Assembly: GCA_002733865.1 (NCBI GenBank)
Contig: NVXM01000013.1
Coordinates: 1-64,000, forward strand
DNA from: Sphingopyxis sp.
GTDB taxonomy: Bacteria > Pseudomonadota > Alphaproteobacteria > Sphingomonadales > Sphingomonadaceae
Reading direction: 5' to 3'
Length of the DNA: 64,000 bases
Shown here: piece by piece, positions 27,959 to 37,405 of the stretch
Layout: each line of letters starts with the position of its first letter
Numbering within the stretch: the stretch's first letter is position 1
Notes under the pieces: generated by a model
Seen by the model: only the letters and a program-made list of their open reading frames with translations
Told to the model about the DNA's origin: nothing
Database searches by the model: none
Made by a program: the position numbers and the translations under genes

Positions 27959-29161
27959 TCAGACTTCAACTGCATCGCCAAACCCAACAATTAGAATACC
28001 AAAAATCACGAGAAGGGAAAAGAGACAGCCGCGCCATCTCTGCTTTGGAAGGAGAAATGCCATTCGAGCAGCGATTGCTGCCTGCAGAGTGTAATAAAGG
28101 GCGAAGGCGCGAGAGGCATAACTGATAATCTGAAAAACGTCCGCGCTCCAAGTTAATATCAAACCTATGATTGCGAGCAACACATAGCCATTGCGCGGAC
28201 TAATCCTGCCTTTTGTTAATTCTGCAATCAGACCGCCAGAACCGCTTGTATCGGCTATGGCGGCGCTGAATTGAGCAGCCAACGCCCCGGCTACCAATAT
28301 CCAGGGCAATATTGGAGAAACAATTTCCATCACATCAATGATTGCCGTTTCCGTCAGCTGGAATTCTTCATGCTCAAATGACAATGCGAACAGCGTGATA
28401 TAAATCATGTAAATTGCAGCGGCCACCAATTGCGCTAGCTGCATCGATTTAACCCGAACAGCGGCGCTATAATCATCGCCCAGATATCTTGAAGTCTCAA
28501 ACCCCTGGACAGTAATAATCAAGCCAAAAGCAAGTGTAATGGCCGCCCAACCCGTTAATTGCGGCGGGTGAACGACGAGCGCTGAACTCATGGCCTTTTC
28601 GTAGCAATAGTAGCTGAGGCCCACCAACAAGCCGGCGATGATCGCCAGTTTGATCGTAACGGCTATATATTCCATTTTTTCAAGTGCGGAAAAACCGCGC
28701 GTATACCCAACGATCAAAATGACCAGAAAAATGAATGAGGTGAGTAGCTTGGCATTGGCAGGATTATTGAGCGATGTCAGGCTAAGCCCGAAGGCGCCAA
28801 AGAGATTGAGATAATAGGTGACAGAAATCATGAAGGCGAGCGCCAGCGCCCAGGAGGCAACAGTTTCCAGTTTCTCTGCTACGTAGTCCTGAAAAGTGAC
28901 TGGCCCATTGCGGACCGTGATATTGAAACGGATTGCACTGCCAAACAAATAGGCGCCAAAGACGAGTGCGCCCATAACAAGCGGCGCCTTGCTTCCATAG
29001 GCGTACACCAAAATGGGGGCGAGAACTAGAAATCCGCTACCGATAATCGACGCCAATGGCGTAACAGTTGCCCGCCAAACCGGTGATCGCGAAAGTCTGG
29101 GGGAAAGCTGCAACGCACCTGCAAAAATTATGGCTGCGATGATTACAACATTCAATATCAT
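27959..29161 (-). CDS. LeuT-fold-like integral membrane permease, substrate unknown
   Basis: A 400-residue protein with about 11 membrane helices. 'ASIIGSGFLVLAPIL' near residue 37 resembles the broken first helix of APC-superfamily transporters. I cannot assign a substrate or named family. It lies 109 nt after the methyltransferase gene in the same direction, so it may be read from the ECF-type promoter at 30062-30087. Confidence 0.65.
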   Translation of the reverse strand: MILNVVIIAAIIFAGALQLSPRLSRSPVWRATVTPLASIIGSGFLVLAPILVYAYGSKAPLVMGALVFGAYLFGSAIRFNITVRNGPVTFQDYVAEKLETVASWALALAFMISVTYYLNLFGAFGLSLTSLNNPANAKLLTSFIFLVILIVGYTRGFSALEKMEYIAVTIKLAIIAGLLVGLSYYCYEKAMSSALVVHPPQLTGWAAITLAFGLIITVQGFETSRYLGDDYSAAVRVKSMQLAQLVAAAIYMIYITLFALSFEHEEFQLTETAIIDVMEIVSPILPWILVAGALAAQFSAAIADTSGSGGLIAELTKGRISPRNGYVLLAIIGLILTWSADVFQIISYASRAFALYYTLQAAIAARMAFLLPKQRWRGCLFSLLVIFGILIVGFGDAVEV

Positions 29162-29269
29162 ATTGTCATCCCGCTAGGGCATCATAGATTGATGATCGCG
29201 GCAGAACGTTCAAGAAGAATAATCCCGCCAAAGCTTAATTGCATCAATCCACAAACTGAATTTTTGACA

Positions 29270-29905
29270 TCAAGATTCCTGTGAGCTTTTCCTCATCGCT
29301 TTCCATCGCCCCCATTGAGGGATGAACATTGGAACCTGATTTTGATACACACGGTAATCATCCCCAAACTTCCGGAGCATTTCCCGCTCTTCCTTGCGTG
29401 CAAGAAAATAGTAAGCAATCACGATGAGTGGCAGGAGGCTAATCGAAAATATGGTAGGCCAATGAATGATGCCTTCCCCAAACAGGGCAATGAAAAGTCC
29501 AGTATATTGAGGGTGTCTTGCAAACCGGTACAGGCCGGTAGTCACCAACACGTTTTCTTGACGGGCACGATAAACCTCTTTCCAACCTTTAATGAAAAGG
29601 CCGATTCCGGTAAATGCAACGCCGTAGCCCAAAATCATCGCCGCAAACATTCCTGTTTCGCTAAAGTCCAGCAATGTCGACCATAAGCTGTTACTAACAT
29701 ATTCCCTATCCAAACCAAAAAAGCGGATGGCGAGGTACACGGTCAACGGGAAGCCGTACATTTCGGCATAAAGCGCGATGATAAATGCCTGTACCAGTCC
29801 CGCGCCTGCCCATTCGCGCCAACCCTTTGGTGCAAAATATCTATAGAATACCCAAGAGATCACGATGACCATGATCACGGCCAACCCCCATCCAAACGTG
29901 CCCAT
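29270..29905 (-). CDS. PEMT/ICMT-family membrane methyltransferase (copy 1)
   Basis: 211 residues from the ATG at 29905 (MGTFGWG), which has ACGGAGAT 7 nt upstream. About five helices and the C-terminal SAM-binding signature of isoprenylcysteine/phospholipid methyltransferases: 'TGLYRFARHPQYTGL' and 'KEEREMLRKFGDDYRVYQNQVP'. It shares 'EMYGFPLT' near residue 50 and the overall plan with the copy at 49156. The likely substrates are membrane lipids or prenyl groups. An ECF-type promoter lies 157 nt upstream. Confidence 0.8.
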   Translation of the reverse strand: MGTFGWGLAVIMVIVISWVFYRYFAPKGWREWAGAGLVQAFIIALYAEMYGFPLTVYLAIRFFGLDREYVSNSLWSTLLDFSETGMFAAMILGYGVAFTGIGLFIKGWKEVYRARQENVLVTTGLYRFARHPQYTGLFIALFGEGIIHWPTIFSISLLPLIVIAYYFLARKEEREMLRKFGDDYRVYQNQVPMFIPQWGRWKAMRKSSQES

Positions 29906-30061
29906 AAATAATCTCCGTACCAATAATCAGTTAAACCATTTGCGTAGAAAAATGCCCTGCGGGCCCCAAAAAATATCCCTGCCCTGCCTTCAATTTTCCA
30001 AATAAGTTTCATGGCTGAAGGAAGAACGAAAAAAGATGATTTTCCGGCGTTAGTAGATACA

Positions 30062-30087
30062 GACGCAGACTTGTGTTTTTCGTTACA
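30062..30087 (-). promoter_or_regulatory. ECF-type promoter A (PEMT/ICMT copy 1)
   Basis: On the minus strand TGTAACG, 15 nt, CGTCTGT. The -10 element ends 157 nt before the gene start at 29905. One of seven sites of identical spacing. Confidence 0.65.
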
Positions 30088-30216
30088 GTGCTAACGCTAT
30101 TTTAATCGCAAAATCGTGAAACACATTGGTGCAAAACGATGAATATAGTCTGCCTCCAATGGCGTAAGTCCTCATTTTCGAAATGCTCTCACAGGTCACT
30201 GCCAGAATCGGCTAAC

Positions 30217-30242
30217 TGTAACGTTCAGGTCTATCATCCGTC
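30217..30242 (+). promoter_or_regulatory. ECF-type promoter B (universal stress protein)
   Basis: TGTAACG, 15 nt, CGTCATT, with the -10 element 46 nt before the ATG at 30289. Confidence 0.7.
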
Positions 30243-30288
30243 ATTATTCTTACACATCGTTCGACAGTGATTTCCGGAAAGGACCATT

Positions 30289-31086
30289 ATGAAAACCATT
30301 CTTCTGCCTATCGTGGGCAATTCTGGCATGGAAGGCCGTTTGCAAGCGGCTTTATCCCTCGCGCATGACCAAGAAGCCCATTTGAGCTGCCTGCAAATAC
30401 TGCCATTACCCTATGTATTATGGGCAGGAGAGGCGTCGGGAATGAATTATGGTCAAATGCTTAGCGACGCCGAAGGGGCCTCCAAGATCTTACGAAGTGA
30501 AACAGAGGTCCGGCTTTCTGAAGAAGAACTTAGCTGGGACTGGCAGGTTCGCACGGGCGATACAGTGAGTGAATTGATTATGGCTGCTCGGTTGGCTGAT
30601 ATGGTCATCGTTGGGAGTGGTTCCGGAGACGATGCACCTGCGGTTCATATTGCGGCCGATTTAGCGGTTCACGTCTCCATTCCTGTGCTGGCCTTTCCGG
30701 TAAATGCTTCGAGCTTCGATCCGGTCGGACCAATGATGATCGCTTGGAATGGATCAGCCGAGGCTGCCAATGCTCTTCGAAACAGCTTGCCGCTTATCTC
30801 CAAAGCCTCAAGCGTTCATCTGGTTGTTATTGATGAAGCCTCTTCAGCCTTCCCGGTAGAAGATGCAGGTAACTTTTTGTCCCGGCATGGCATTTCGGCC
30901 GAAATCAAACAACTTTCTGTGGCGACTTCGATAGAGGAGACTTTGGATGCAGCTGCTCGCGAGATTGAAGCAAGCTGCATCATAATGGGCGCTTATGGTC
31001 ATTCTCGAACGCGAGAAATGATCTTCGGCGGTGTTACCCGTCATATGCTACAAAATAGTTCCATTCCTCTCTTATTGTCCCATTGA
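30289..31086 (+). CDS. Tandem universal stress protein
   Basis: A 265-residue protein with two UspA domains: residues 1-140, a degenerate copy, and residues 145-265, whose C-terminus 'IIMGAYGHSRTREMIFGGVTRHML' contains the G-x2-G-x9-G-like nucleotide-binding motif. AAAGGA precedes the ATG. Two-domain Usp proteins respond to general stress and often bind ATP. It is directly behind promoter B and heads a plus-strand run with the hydrolase and cardiolipin synthase genes. Confidence 0.9.
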   Translation: MKTILLPIVGNSGMEGRLQAALSLAHDQEAHLSCLQILPLPYVLWAGEASGMNYGQMLSDAEGASKILRSETEVRLSEEELSWDWQVRTGDTVSELIMAARLADMVIVGSGSGDDAPAVHIAADLAVHVSIPVLAFPVNASSFDPVGPMMIAWNGSAEAANALRNSLPLISKASSVHLVVIDEASSAFPVEDAGNFLSRHGISAEIKQLSVATSIEETLDAAAREIEASCIIMGAYGHSRTREMIFGGVTRHMLQNSSIPLLLSH

Positions 31087-31117
31087 GGACCGCTGGAGGA
31101 TGGACGCTAGGGGGAAA

Positions 31118-31207
31118 ATGATACGCAGAATTGAACTTCCACCAAATGAGAAAATCACGGCCCAAACATTTGAGCTATGCAAAATTTTTGGCCATTATGC
31201 TCTATAG
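31118..31207 (+). CDS. Possible 29-residue leader peptide coupled to the hydrolase
   Basis: An ATG at 31118 follows an excellent ribosome binding site (AGGGGGAAA) and opens a 29-codon frame that ends at 31207, overlapping the best hydrolase start (31197) by 11 nt in another frame. It could be a real small protein that couples translation, or the relic of a longer N-terminus separated by a frameshift. Confidence 0.35.
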   Translation: MIRRIELPPNEKITAQTFELCKIFGHYAL

Positions 31208-31973
31208 CGAAAAACTCGGGGACGAAGGTGAAACCATGGTTTTCTTACATGGTATAGCCGGCTCAACGCGTTATTGGAAATCTCGCGTCAAACCACTGGC
31301 CCACCATCATCAGCTATTGTTGGTTGATCTACTGGGTTACGGCCAGTCCCCAAAACCCTGGACAAAATATACAGTTGATCGCCATGTCGACGAACTTTAT
31401 CAGGTCCTTCGTGACGAAAAGGCAATGACCATTGTTGGTCATTCATTCGGGGCCATCGTCGCAATAGCTTTTTGCGCTCGCTTTCCCCACTTGGTAAAAC
31501 GTCTTATCCTGATCAGTCTTCCCTATTTTGGCGATAAACAAGGCGCTATCAAATATTTTGGTGAAAGCCATTTGGCTGAACGGTACGTTACAACGAATAT
31601 CGCCTTTGCAGCGCTTGCTTGTATGATGACACGCTGGGTTCTGCGATGGTTTCTTCCCTATGTACTGCGCGATATGCCGGGTGAAGTCGTTGAGGATCTG
31701 ACCCGCCACACTTGGCGCTCTTATACCTCTTCGTTATGGGACGGCGTTTATGGCCATGATCTTTTTGCTGACGCCGACAGTTTGGATCCCAATTTCAATG
31801 TCCTTTGCCTGCATGGAAGCGCAGACAAAACCGCTCCGCTATCCGGCGTCCAGAAACTGTTAGCCAATCGTTCGCAGTGGAAAATCCAAATTTTGGCAGA
31901 TGGAGATCATCATCCTCTTTTGCGAAATCAGCAATGGTGCCTCGAGCAGATTGCGCTGGCGATGAAAAATTAG
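31197..31973 (+). CDS. Alpha/beta hydrolase
   Basis: About 258 residues from the ATG at 31197 (MLYSEKLGDEGE); the same frame can be read from a TTG at 31131 but the N-terminus of typical relatives aligns with 31197. 'FLHGIAGSTRYW' forms the oxyanion region, 'GHSFGA' holds the nucleophile Ser, and Asp ('GSADKTAPL') and His ('GDHHPLL') complete the triad. The substrate is unknown. It follows the universal stress gene. Confidence 0.82.
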   Translation: MLYSEKLGDEGETMVFLHGIAGSTRYWKSRVKPLAHHHQLLLVDLLGYGQSPKPWTKYTVDRHVDELYQVLRDEKAMTIVGHSFGAIVAIAFCARFPHLVKRLILISLPYFGDKQGAIKYFGESHLAERYVTTNIAFAALACMMTRWVLRWFLPYVLRDMPGEVVEDLTRHTWRSYTSSLWDGVYGHDLFADADSLDPNFNVLCLHGSADKTAPLSGVQKLLANRSQWKIQILADGDHHPLLRNQQWCLEQIALAMKN

Positions 31974-32118
31974 TCAACCCAACCGCCATTTTGAAGTCGA
32001 CCAAGCAATCAGCAATATTGCCGAGATATGCGTGCCAAAAATTAGAAATTTCAAAGTCTGCAGAGGTTTGGGAGGTAAATATGCTCAGGCAAAAGCGATG
32101 TAGATCGGTATAAATCAC

Positions 32119-33564
32119 ATGCCGTATTTGAACCAGAATATCATTGATATATTTTCCATCGGATACGTCATAGCCGAGTGGACGATCCGCATAGCTATGC
32201 TGATAGTCGTCCCCTTAAGGCGGCCCCCCGGATCGGCACGCGGTTGGTTAGTGGCCGCTCTTTTTATCCCCATTCCAGCGCTTATCCTGTATTTGTTGAT
32301 AGGTCGGCCGACCTATCCGCGTTGGCGGCGGAAGCGTTTCACAAAAGCACGGCAAATGCTGGCGATTGCGACGGATGAAATCAACCATTCTGAGTTTTGC
32401 TCGCGGCCCGTATTGCCTGATACGTATGCTTCTGCTTCAAAACTGGTTGAGAATCTTGGCCAGTTCCCAATAATGGGCGGCAATAAAGTCAATCTTCTTG
32501 CCGACTATGACGGAGTGATTGACGAGCTTGTTGCTGACATAAATCGGGCTCGTCATCATGTTCATATTCTGACCTATATATTCGCCAATGACCGCACAGG
32601 ATCGAAAATCATCGAAGCCCTGAAAAACGCAGCTGAGCGGGGCGTTGAATGCAGGGTGTTAATTGATGCACTTGGCTCACGTCGCTGGTCGCGGGACATT
32701 ATTGATCAACTAACAAGTGGCGGCGTTCAAGCAGCGCGGGCGCTTCCGGTTACATTTTTGCGCCGACGTTCGGCCCGCGCAGACCTGCGTAATCATCGGA
32801 AAATCGCAATTATCGACTCATCGCATGGATTTATAGGCTCACAAAATATTATTGATGCACAATACGCACCTGGTTTGTTCAACCGGGAGTTGGTGGTTCA
32901 TGTTGCCGGACCAGTTGTACTTGAAATGCAAGCAGTTTTTGCCGCTGACTGGTTTCTTGAAACCGGTCAGGTTTTAGACGAAGCTACATTTTTTCAACAT
33001 CGCCATGGCGCAGGATCCACAACAGCCCAGCTGCTGCCAAGCGGCCCCGATTATCCTGTTGCTGGCGCTGGCCGGCTTGTGGTGGCGCTCATTTACAGTG
33101 CGCGGCGGCGCATTGTTATAACAACCCCCTATTTCATTCCCGACGTTGCCTTGGTACAGGCTCTGGAAACAGCAGTTATGCGCGGGGTTGAGGTAATCCT
33201 GATACTCTCAAGGGCCTCCGACAGCCAATTGGTCGGCCTTGCTCAACGCTCTTATTATGAGCAGATGCTGCGTGCGGGCATAGCCATCTATCTCTATCCC
33301 GACGGTCTCCTTCACGCCAAACACATCATGATCGACGAACTTATTTGTGTTATTGGGTCCACAAATATCGACATCCGGTCATTTCAGTTGAACGCTGAAG
33401 CAAGTCTCATCCTCTATGATGAGAAAGTAGCGAACATGCTAGAAGCAGAACAAGATAAAAACATTGCTGCAAGCGACCGGTTAAACCGTGAAAGCTGGGA
33501 TCAGCGTCCGCGGCCAGTCAAGCTAGTGGAAAATATTGCGCGGCTGGTCAGTCCCCTGCTTTGA
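32119..33564 (+). CDS. cls: Cardiolipin synthase (phospholipase D family)
   Basis: A 481-residue membrane enzyme: two N-terminal helices (about residues 10-63), then two HKD motifs, 'NHRKIAIID' (His226, Lys228, Asp233) and 'LHAKHIMID' in the second half, with following 'GSQN' and 'GSTNID'. It joins two phosphatidylglycerols into cardiolipin. It lies 145 nt after the hydrolase and its 3' end overlaps the convergent PBP2 gene by 17 nt. Confidence 0.93.
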   Translation: MPYLNQNIIDIFSIGYVIAEWTIRIAMLIVVPLRRPPGSARGWLVAALFIPIPALILYLLIGRPTYPRWRRKRFTKARQMLAIATDEINHSEFCSRPVLPDTYASASKLVENLGQFPIMGGNKVNLLADYDGVIDELVADINRARHHVHILTYIFANDRTGSKIIEALKNAAERGVECRVLIDALGSRRWSRDIIDQLTSGGVQAARALPVTFLRRRSARADLRNHRKIAIIDSSHGFIGSQNIIDAQYAPGLFNRELVVHVAGPVVLEMQAVFAADWFLETGQVLDEATFFQHRHGAGSTTAQLLPSGPDYPVAGAGRLVVALIYSARRRIVITTPYFIPDVALVQALETAVMRGVEVILILSRASDSQLVGLAQRSYYEQMLRAGIAIYLYPDGLLHAKHIMIDELICVIGSTNIDIRSFQLNAEASLILYDEKVANMLEAEQDKNIAASDRLNRESWDQRPRPVKLVENIARLVSPLL

Positions 33565-35467
33565 CCACTTGACGGCCCTTGAATTCCGCTAGCTTTCTAG
33601 CCATTCGCTCTTCTATACTGCCGCCCCAATTGGCTTCGAGTTTGAGCAACGCTTCCATTGCAATTTCCGGGTCATACAGGAATGTCATGACATCGCGCGC
33701 AATCGGATAGGCCGAACCTGAACCGCCACCATGCTCTACCACAACAGAAATTGCATATCTCGGATTATCGACCGGCGCAAAGGCGATAAAAAGTCCATGG
33801 TCGCGGTAACGCCAAGGTAAACTTGCATTGGACCTGACACCCCCTGCCCGTTCTGCCATTGTTATCCGCCGCACTTGCGCAGTTCCCGTTTTACCTCCCA
33901 TTTTTATATCTAGAAGCGGCAGCGCGGCCCGGCGGGCTGTGCCTATTGGGCTTACCACATCACCCATAGCCTGCCGCACAAAGGCAAGATGTTCTGGTGG
34001 AATTTCAAGAGTTGCAGATGGGGGCATTTTTTTGGCGAGCAGCAATGAAGGCGCAATATCTCGTCCTGAAGCCATTCGAGCTACCATAACGGCCAATTGC
34101 AAGGGATTGGAGAGCATATACCCCTGCCCGATCGTAGTGTTTACCGTATCATAGGCTTGCCACTTTTCATTATATTTCCGTAGTTTCCATCGAGCATCTG
34201 GGACGGTGCCGTAGCTTTGAGAGGCAACTGGCAAATCATATTTTGCCCCGAGGCCGAGGGCCTTAGCCATCTGCGCAATTGGCGCAATTCCGACCCTCAA
34301 CGCCATTTGATAAAAATAAATATCGCAGCTTTGATATATGGCTTTGGCCATGTTAACTCGCCCGTGACCCCCACGTTTCCAGCAATGGAAGTAGCTATTG
34401 CCAACCTTCAATCGCCCTGTGCAAATTACAGTATCATCCTTTTTTACCCCCGCCTTCAAAAGCGCCAACGCGACCATTGGCTTGATGGTTGATCCAGGCG
34501 GATAAAGGCCGCGTAGTGACTTGTCCCTCAAAGGAACATGATCATCGCTCGACAGCATTTGCCATTCGTTCTGGCTAATCCCGTCTGAAAAGCTGTTTGG
34601 GTCGAAAGACGGCATGGAGGTCATGGTCAGAATCTCCCCGGTTTGGCTATCAAGAACCACAACCGAGCCTGATTCTTCGCCTAACCGCCTAGCCGCATAG
34701 CGCTGGAGATCTGCGTTTAATGTGAGTTGGATGGATTTGCCCGGAACATCCGATCTTGTTTCCAGCTCCCTTACTATCTTGCCTCTTGCAGTTACCTCGA
34801 CACGTTTGGCCCCTGGTTTACCTTGCAGGGTCTCTTCAAATCTCTTTTCCAACCCATCCTTGCCGATCTTGTACCCCGGCGCGAGAAGAATTGGTGACGG
34901 ATTTTTCTCATATTCTTCAGCAGATGGCGTTCCCACATAGCCCACAAGATGGCCCACGGCGGCACCGGGCGGATAATCTCTTGAAAAACCGCGACTAGCA
35001 GAAACCCCCGGTAAATCAGGCAAGCGGACACTTACCGCTGCAAAGCGGTTCAAATCCAGGTCTGACGCAACATGGATTGGCTGAAAATTATTCGCCTGTG
35101 TCAGTTCGGCTTTTATTCGCGCAACCTCTTCCGCTTCCAAACTCAATAATTTTCTGAGAGTTGCAATAGTCGCATGCTTGTCCTTGAGACGACTGGGATT
35201 CAGGTCGATACGAAAATCAGTTTTGTTGTTTGCGATAGGCTTTCCGCTGCGGTCCAACAGCCAGCCTCGCCGCGGCGGTATGAGGGTCAAATTTACGCGA
35301 TTGCTCTCTGATTCCAATTTGTAGCGGCTATTCTCGACGACCGAAAGGTAGCCCATCCGACCCGCTAGGGCCAGTCCGATACCTGCTGACACACCGCCTA
35401 ACAATGTTGCGCGTCTGGAGAAGGTCAGAGATTGAATGCTGCCGGTTATCGTTCTGGTTTTCTTCAT
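33548..35467 (-). CDS. mrdA: Penicillin-binding protein 2 (extra copy)
   Basis: About 639 residues; ATG at 35467 or the adjoining GTG at 35470. One N-terminal helix after a basic segment, a dimerisation domain, then transpeptidase motifs: 'PPGSTIKP' (Ser327, Lys330), 'YQSCDIYFYQ' and 'GGKTGTAQV'. PBP2 cross-links peptidoglycan during cell elongation. It is not beside mreBCD or rodA, so it is presumably a second, stress-linked copy. The 51-codon gene upstream and the EamA gene are coupled to it by ATGA-type overlaps. Confidence 0.9.
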   Translation of the reverse strand: MKKTRTITGSIQSLTFSRRATLLGGVSAGIGLALAGRMGYLSVVENSRYKLESESNRVNLTLIPPRRGWLLDRSGKPIANNKTDFRIDLNPSRLKDKHATIATLRKLLSLEAEEVARIKAELTQANNFQPIHVASDLDLNRFAAVSVRLPDLPGVSASRGFSRDYPPGAAVGHLVGYVGTPSAEEYEKNPSPILLAPGYKIGKDGLEKRFEETLQGKPGAKRVEVTARGKIVRELETRSDVPGKSIQLTLNADLQRYAARRLGEESGSVVVLDSQTGEILTMTSMPSFDPNSFSDGISQNEWQMLSSDDHVPLRDKSLRGLYPPGSTIKPMVALALLKAGVKKDDTVICTGRLKVGNSYFHCWKRGGHGRVNMAKAIYQSCDIYFYQMALRVGIAPIAQMAKALGLGAKYDLPVASQSYGTVPDARWKLRKYNEKWQAYDTVNTTIGQGYMLSNPLQLAVMVARMASGRDIAPSLLLAKKMPPSATLEIPPEHLAFVRQAMGDVVSPIGTARRAALPLLDIKMGGKTGTAQVRRITMAERAGGVRSNASLPWRYRDHGLFIAFAPVDNPRYAISVVVEHGGGSGSAYPIARDVMTFLYDPEIAMEALLKLEANWGGSIEERMARKLAEFKGRQVVKAGD

Positions 35468-35622
35468 CACGATAATTTCAGAATTTCTGGATGTCTAACC
35501 TCATAGACGGATGTATATTCGTACTTCCAGGACGAGCCTATGTTCTTTGCCAAACGGACCACCAGACAATGCTCTTGAATGGCCTTCTGTATATAGGGTG
35601 CTGTCGTAGCTGAGCTCTTCAT
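35467..35622 (-). CDS. 51-residue hypothetical coupled to EamA and PBP2 genes
   Basis: The ATG at 35622 overlaps the EamA stop (ATGA) and its own stop overlaps the PBP2 start (TGATG). The product is small, soluble and basic ('LAKNIGSSWKYEYTSVYEVR'). No family is recognised. Coupling on both sides is the main reason to accept it. Confidence 0.5.
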   Translation of the reverse strand: MKSSATTAPYIQKAIQEHCLVVRLAKNIGSSWKYEYTSVYEVRHPEILKLS

Positions 35623-36512
35623 GTGAGCGGCTGTTTCTGGTCTGAACCAAGCAAAAAGGTCATTGACACCCCGGAAATGGTCAGAACAATACCAAGCCAT
35701 TGGAGCGCGGAGATGTATTCGCCAAATAAAACTGCCCCCATTGCCAAACCAAAAACTGGAATGAAGAAACTGAAGCTATTAGCCCGGTTCAACGATGTTT
35801 TTTCGAGAATGCAAAACCACATCCAATAGACCAAAGAAGTTCCGAAAATACTCAGAACCCCGAGTATCAGTACGAACTGGGCGGACCATTCTACAGTTGT
35901 GGGCTCTTCAAATACAGAGGCTGCTATAGCAAGTGGGATGCTCCCAATTAGGAGCTGAAGGCCCATTGCCATCAGGGCATCGACGGATCCGGCGATTTTC
36001 TTAATCCAGACATTGCTAAAGGTTATGCCCAGGGCAGCGAGGATGATATACGCCACGCCAATCCCATAGCTTGCATTTTCACCCGAAAGATATCCAGGCA
36101 GCGCTATGAAGATGATTCCGCCGAAGCCGAGCATCATGCCTAGAATACCCAACCGAGACAGCCTTTCTCTGAGGATAAAGGCTGCGAGAATTGCAGCCAG
36201 CAAAGGCTGCGCATTTGAAATTACGGTAGCAATACCTGGAGACACGAATTCAGCTGCGTGAAACATTCCAAAAAAACCAAGGCTGGTTGCCCCTATACCT
36301 ACCACCGCTATGTTTTTCCAATCATGCCAATTTGTGGGGAAGGGCTGGCGCAATGCTAGCGCAATGACAATCAACACGAGACCGGACAGGACCGCGCGGA
36401 GCGTAGCAAATGTCAGATGCGGCGCAGACTCTATGCCCCAGATAATAAACGGAAAGCAGATGGCCCAAAGAAACATCACGGTGATGATCTGGAAAATAAG
36501 GGATAAATTCAT
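35619..36512 (-). CDS. EamA/DMT-family transporter
   Basis: A 297-residue protein with about ten membrane helices in two EamA repeats ('FAGLVLIVIALALR'-like first half; 'VWIKKIAGSVDALMAMGLQLLIG' second half). Such carriers export metabolites; the substrate is not visible. It is followed without a gap by the 51-codon gene and PBP2, and lies about 75 nt after ppk2. Confidence 0.88.
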   Translation of the reverse strand: MNLSLIFQIITVMFLWAICFPFIIWGIESAPHLTFATLRAVLSGLVLIVIALALRQPFPTNWHDWKNIAVVGIGATSLGFFGMFHAAEFVSPGIATVISNAQPLLAAILAAFILRERLSRLGILGMMLGFGGIIFIALPGYLSGENASYGIGVAYIILAALGITFSNVWIKKIAGSVDALMAMGLQLLIGSIPLAIAASVFEEPTTVEWSAQFVLILGVLSIFGTSLVYWMWFCILEKTSLNRANSFSFFIPVFGLAMGAVLFGEYISALQWLGIVLTISGVSMTFLLGSDQKQPLT

Positions 36513-36588
36513 TGTGATACTCGAATTTTGTCAGATGCTTGGTGCGCTCGCTGGCGGAGCTTCAAACTGGCTCCGCCAGTAATCTCCA

Positions 36589-37362
36589 TCACGGTGCGAT
36601 TATTTTATTTTCCAGCAATTTCTCGTCAAACGGAAAGACTATTTTAGCATCAGGCTGCTCAGCATGTTTGTCCTTGTCCGGACAATCTACCAGGGACATC
36701 AAGTGACGAATGACATTTATGCGGGCCGTTTTTTTATCGTCCGTTATAACCACGTACCATGGTGCAAGGTCGGAATGAGTCCGGCGGAACATTGCATTTC
36801 GCGCCTCGCTATAATCATCCCAATGCTTAATTGCGACTTCATCCACAGGACTGATTTTCCATTGCTTTAAAGGATCTATCCGTCGGTCGCGAAGTCGGCT
36901 TTTCTGTTCGTCTTTTGAGATATCAAGATAATATTTGTAAACTTGTATGCCCGACCCAATTAGTAACCGCTCGAAAGGGACTACAGACGACATAAAAGTT
37001 TGATACTCACTCTCAGTGCAATAGCCCATAACGCGTTCGACACCGGCCCGGTTATACCAGCTACGGTTCATCAAAACCATTTCCTGACTTGTTGGAAGCT
37101 GAGCGACATATCTTTCGAAATACCAGGAACGGAGCTCTTTGTCAGAAGGCTTGCCCAAGGCAACCACGCGCGTTTCCCTCGGGCTCAGATGTTCGGTAAT
37201 TCGCTTGATAACGCCGTCTTTTCCTGCCGCATCCCGGCCTTCAAATATAATCAAAATCTGGAGATCATTTTTAATCAGATGCCGTTGCAGCTTCACCAAC
37301 TCTAATTGGAGTCGCTCCAGGGAGGCTTTGTACGCCTTTTTTTGCATTTTCTTTTCACTCAT
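36589..37362 (-). CDS. ppk2: Polyphosphate kinase 2
   Basis: A 257-residue single-domain PPK2. The Walker A motif 'EGRDAAGKDG' is at about residues 41-50, 'LMNRSWYNRAGVERVMGY' contains Walker B, and the lid 'SRLRDRRIDPLKQWKISP' follows. PPK2 moves phosphate between polyphosphate and nucleotides (ATP or GTP formation). It lies in a block with DUF47, Pit and CYTH-CHAD genes, all concerned with phosphate or polyphosphate. Confidence 0.93.
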   Translation of the reverse strand: MSEKKMQKKAYKASLERLQLELVKLQRHLIKNDLQILIIFEGRDAAGKDGVIKRITEHLSPRETRVVALGKPSDKELRSWYFERYVAQLPTSQEMVLMNRSWYNRAGVERVMGYCTESEYQTFMSSVVPFERLLIGSGIQVYKYYLDISKDEQKSRLRDRRIDPLKQWKISPVDEVAIKHWDDYSEARNAMFRRTHSDLAPWYVVITDDKKTARINVIRHLMSLVDCPDKDKHAEQPDAKIVFPFDEKLLENKIIAP

Positions 37363-37405
37363 TTAATCACCTTTCAAAAATTGATTTCTATCTTTGCAAT
37401 ACCGA

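Larger units (their letters stand above)
29906..30288. other. Divergent intergenic region with two ECF-type promoters
   Basis: This 380-bp gap contains no supported gene (a 27-codon plus-strand frame from 30010 has no ribosome binding site). It holds two TGTAACG-N15-CGTC promoters pointing away from each other, one for the methyltransferase gene and one for the universal stress gene, described separately. Confidence 0.6.
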
